Below, piece after piece: positions 7,001 to 7,207 of a stretch of DNA of 7,207 nt. The stretch covers positions 1 to 7,207 of the forward strand of contig JAUIFT010000123.1 of the NCBI GenBank assembly GCA_030430345.1, written 5' to 3'. Below the pieces are notes generated by a model. The model saw only the letters and a program-made list of their open reading frames with translations, was not told the origin of the DNA and searched no databases. The stretch's first letter is position 1, and each line of letters begins with the position of its first letter. The translations under genes were made by a program, and so were the position numbers. Origin of the DNA: Calditrichia bacterium (GTDB lineage Bacteria; Calditrichota; Calditrichia; RBG-13-44-9; J042).

Positions 7001-7024
7001 CTAAAGCCTAAAGCCTAAAGCCTA
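6999..7024. repeat. Short tandem repeat, 7-bp unit GCCTAAA, 3.7 copies
   Basis: Three exact copies of GCCTAAA (6999-7019) are followed by GCCTA (7020-7024). The first copy shares its first two bases with the end of the 16-bp palindrome, so the array seems to have grown from one palindrome arm by slippage. It starts one base beyond the stop codon of the minus-strand gene. Confidence 0.85.
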
Positions 7025-7025
7025 T

Positions 7026-7207
7026 CTAAAATCTTCCGGTAATCCCAAAGCGATTCTGCGCGCCAAGATCACCAAATTCCGAGTAGGCGTAGTCGATGCC
7101 GACCCGGGAGTCGACCGGCTCGCCCAGGATCTTCGCCAGCAGGTGGTCCTTGCTGTGGATCTTGTTCGCCTTGTTGGCGGGGTTCTCGAGGATGGCCCCA
7201 TCACCAT
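7026..7207 (-). CDS. C-terminal end of a probable outer-membrane beta-barrel protein (PorV/PorQ-like)
   Basis: The minus-strand frame beginning at base 7205 (bases 7206-7207 belong to a codon cut by the edge) gives 59 codons ending in TAG at 7026-7028. The peptide starts GDGAILENPANKANK and ends with VGIDYAYSEFGDLG, then FGITGRF. An alternating-strand tail of the form GIDYAYxxFGxLGxxxRFxxxGxF with a terminal Phe is typical of outer-membrane barrels, especially the PorV/PorQ (UPF0164-like) proteins of FCB bacteria. The assignment rests on this short tail and is tentative. Codon use changes sharply inside the fragment: 40 consecutive codons (7080-7199) end in G or C, whereas only 6 of the last 17 do. 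A second minus-strand frame across the same bases, ending at 7022, gives an Arg/Ser/Thr-rich peptide and is a shadow. Confidence 0.6.
   Translation of the reverse strand, partial: GDGAILENPANKANKIHSKDHLLAKILGEPVDSRVGIDYAYSEFGDLGAQNRFGITGRF

Noticed and set aside
6999..7024. Telomere-like repeat (TTTAGGC on the minus strand)
   Set aside because: Only 3.7 copies between two bacterial protein genes; it is not at a molecule end as far as can be seen, and eukaryotic telomere similarity is coincidental.
7022..7207. Alternative minus-strand frame giving an Arg/Ser/Thr-rich 61-residue peptide
   Set aside because: The neighbouring frame ending at 7026 has strong G/C third-position periodicity and a barrel-like C-terminus, so the other frame is its shadow.
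1..7207. CRISPR array, transposase, integrase, attachment site, tRNA or rRNA
   Set aside because: No spaced direct repeats, no transposase or recombinase motifs, no terminal inverted repeats and no cloverleaf-like segment were noticed on either strand.

Overview
This is a window of bacterial DNA at roughly 50% GC. The gene content points to a Gram-negative (diderm) host: a lipoprotein with a lipobox, a secreted LVIVD-propeller/Ig-fold protein, and the tail of an outer-membrane beta-barrel protein ending in Phe. Weak or absent Shine-Dalgarno sequences before several genes, together with LVIVD and PorV/PorQ-like proteins, suggest the FCB side of the tree (Calditrichota/KSB1-like or a relative). 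That placement is inference, because no rRNA or other marker gene is present.

Layout. (1) Bases 1-1308, minus strand: the N-terminal 436 codons of a secreted LVIVD-repeat beta-propeller protein followed by tandem Ig-like domains; it runs off the left edge. (2) Bases 1309-1713: an AT-rich divergent intergenic region with candidate promoters facing both ways. (3) Bases 1714-3174, plus strand: a two-gene unit of a HAD-IIA phosphatase of the LHPP/HDHD2 type and a DUF1684 lipoprotein. It ends at a strong hairpin at 3202-3235, which also serves the convergent gene. (4) Bases 3413-5830, minus strand: a complete ComEC/Rec2 DNA-uptake channel. (5) Bases 5831-6023: a divergent intergenic region with two outward-facing terminator-like hairpins and a 23-codon mini-ORF. 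(6) Bases 6024-6962, plus strand: a P1 (S58/DmpA/NylC-type) self-processing N-terminal-nucleophile hydrolase. (7) Bases 6963-7025: a short convergent gap packed with GCCTA/TAGGC words, including a 16-bp palindrome and a 7-bp tandem repeat. (8) Bases 7026-7207, minus strand: the last 59 codons of a probable outer-membrane beta-barrel protein. It has an abrupt change in codon use.

The genes do not form one pathway. The window looks like ordinary chromosome with housekeeping and envelope functions. I found no mobile element, CRISPR array, tRNA or rRNA. The most unusual signals are the paired terminator-like leaders between comEC and the peptidase, the run of 40 consecutive G/C-ending codons that stops abruptly inside the last gene, and the exact 42-residue period of the propeller. 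I see no convincing new multi-gene system.
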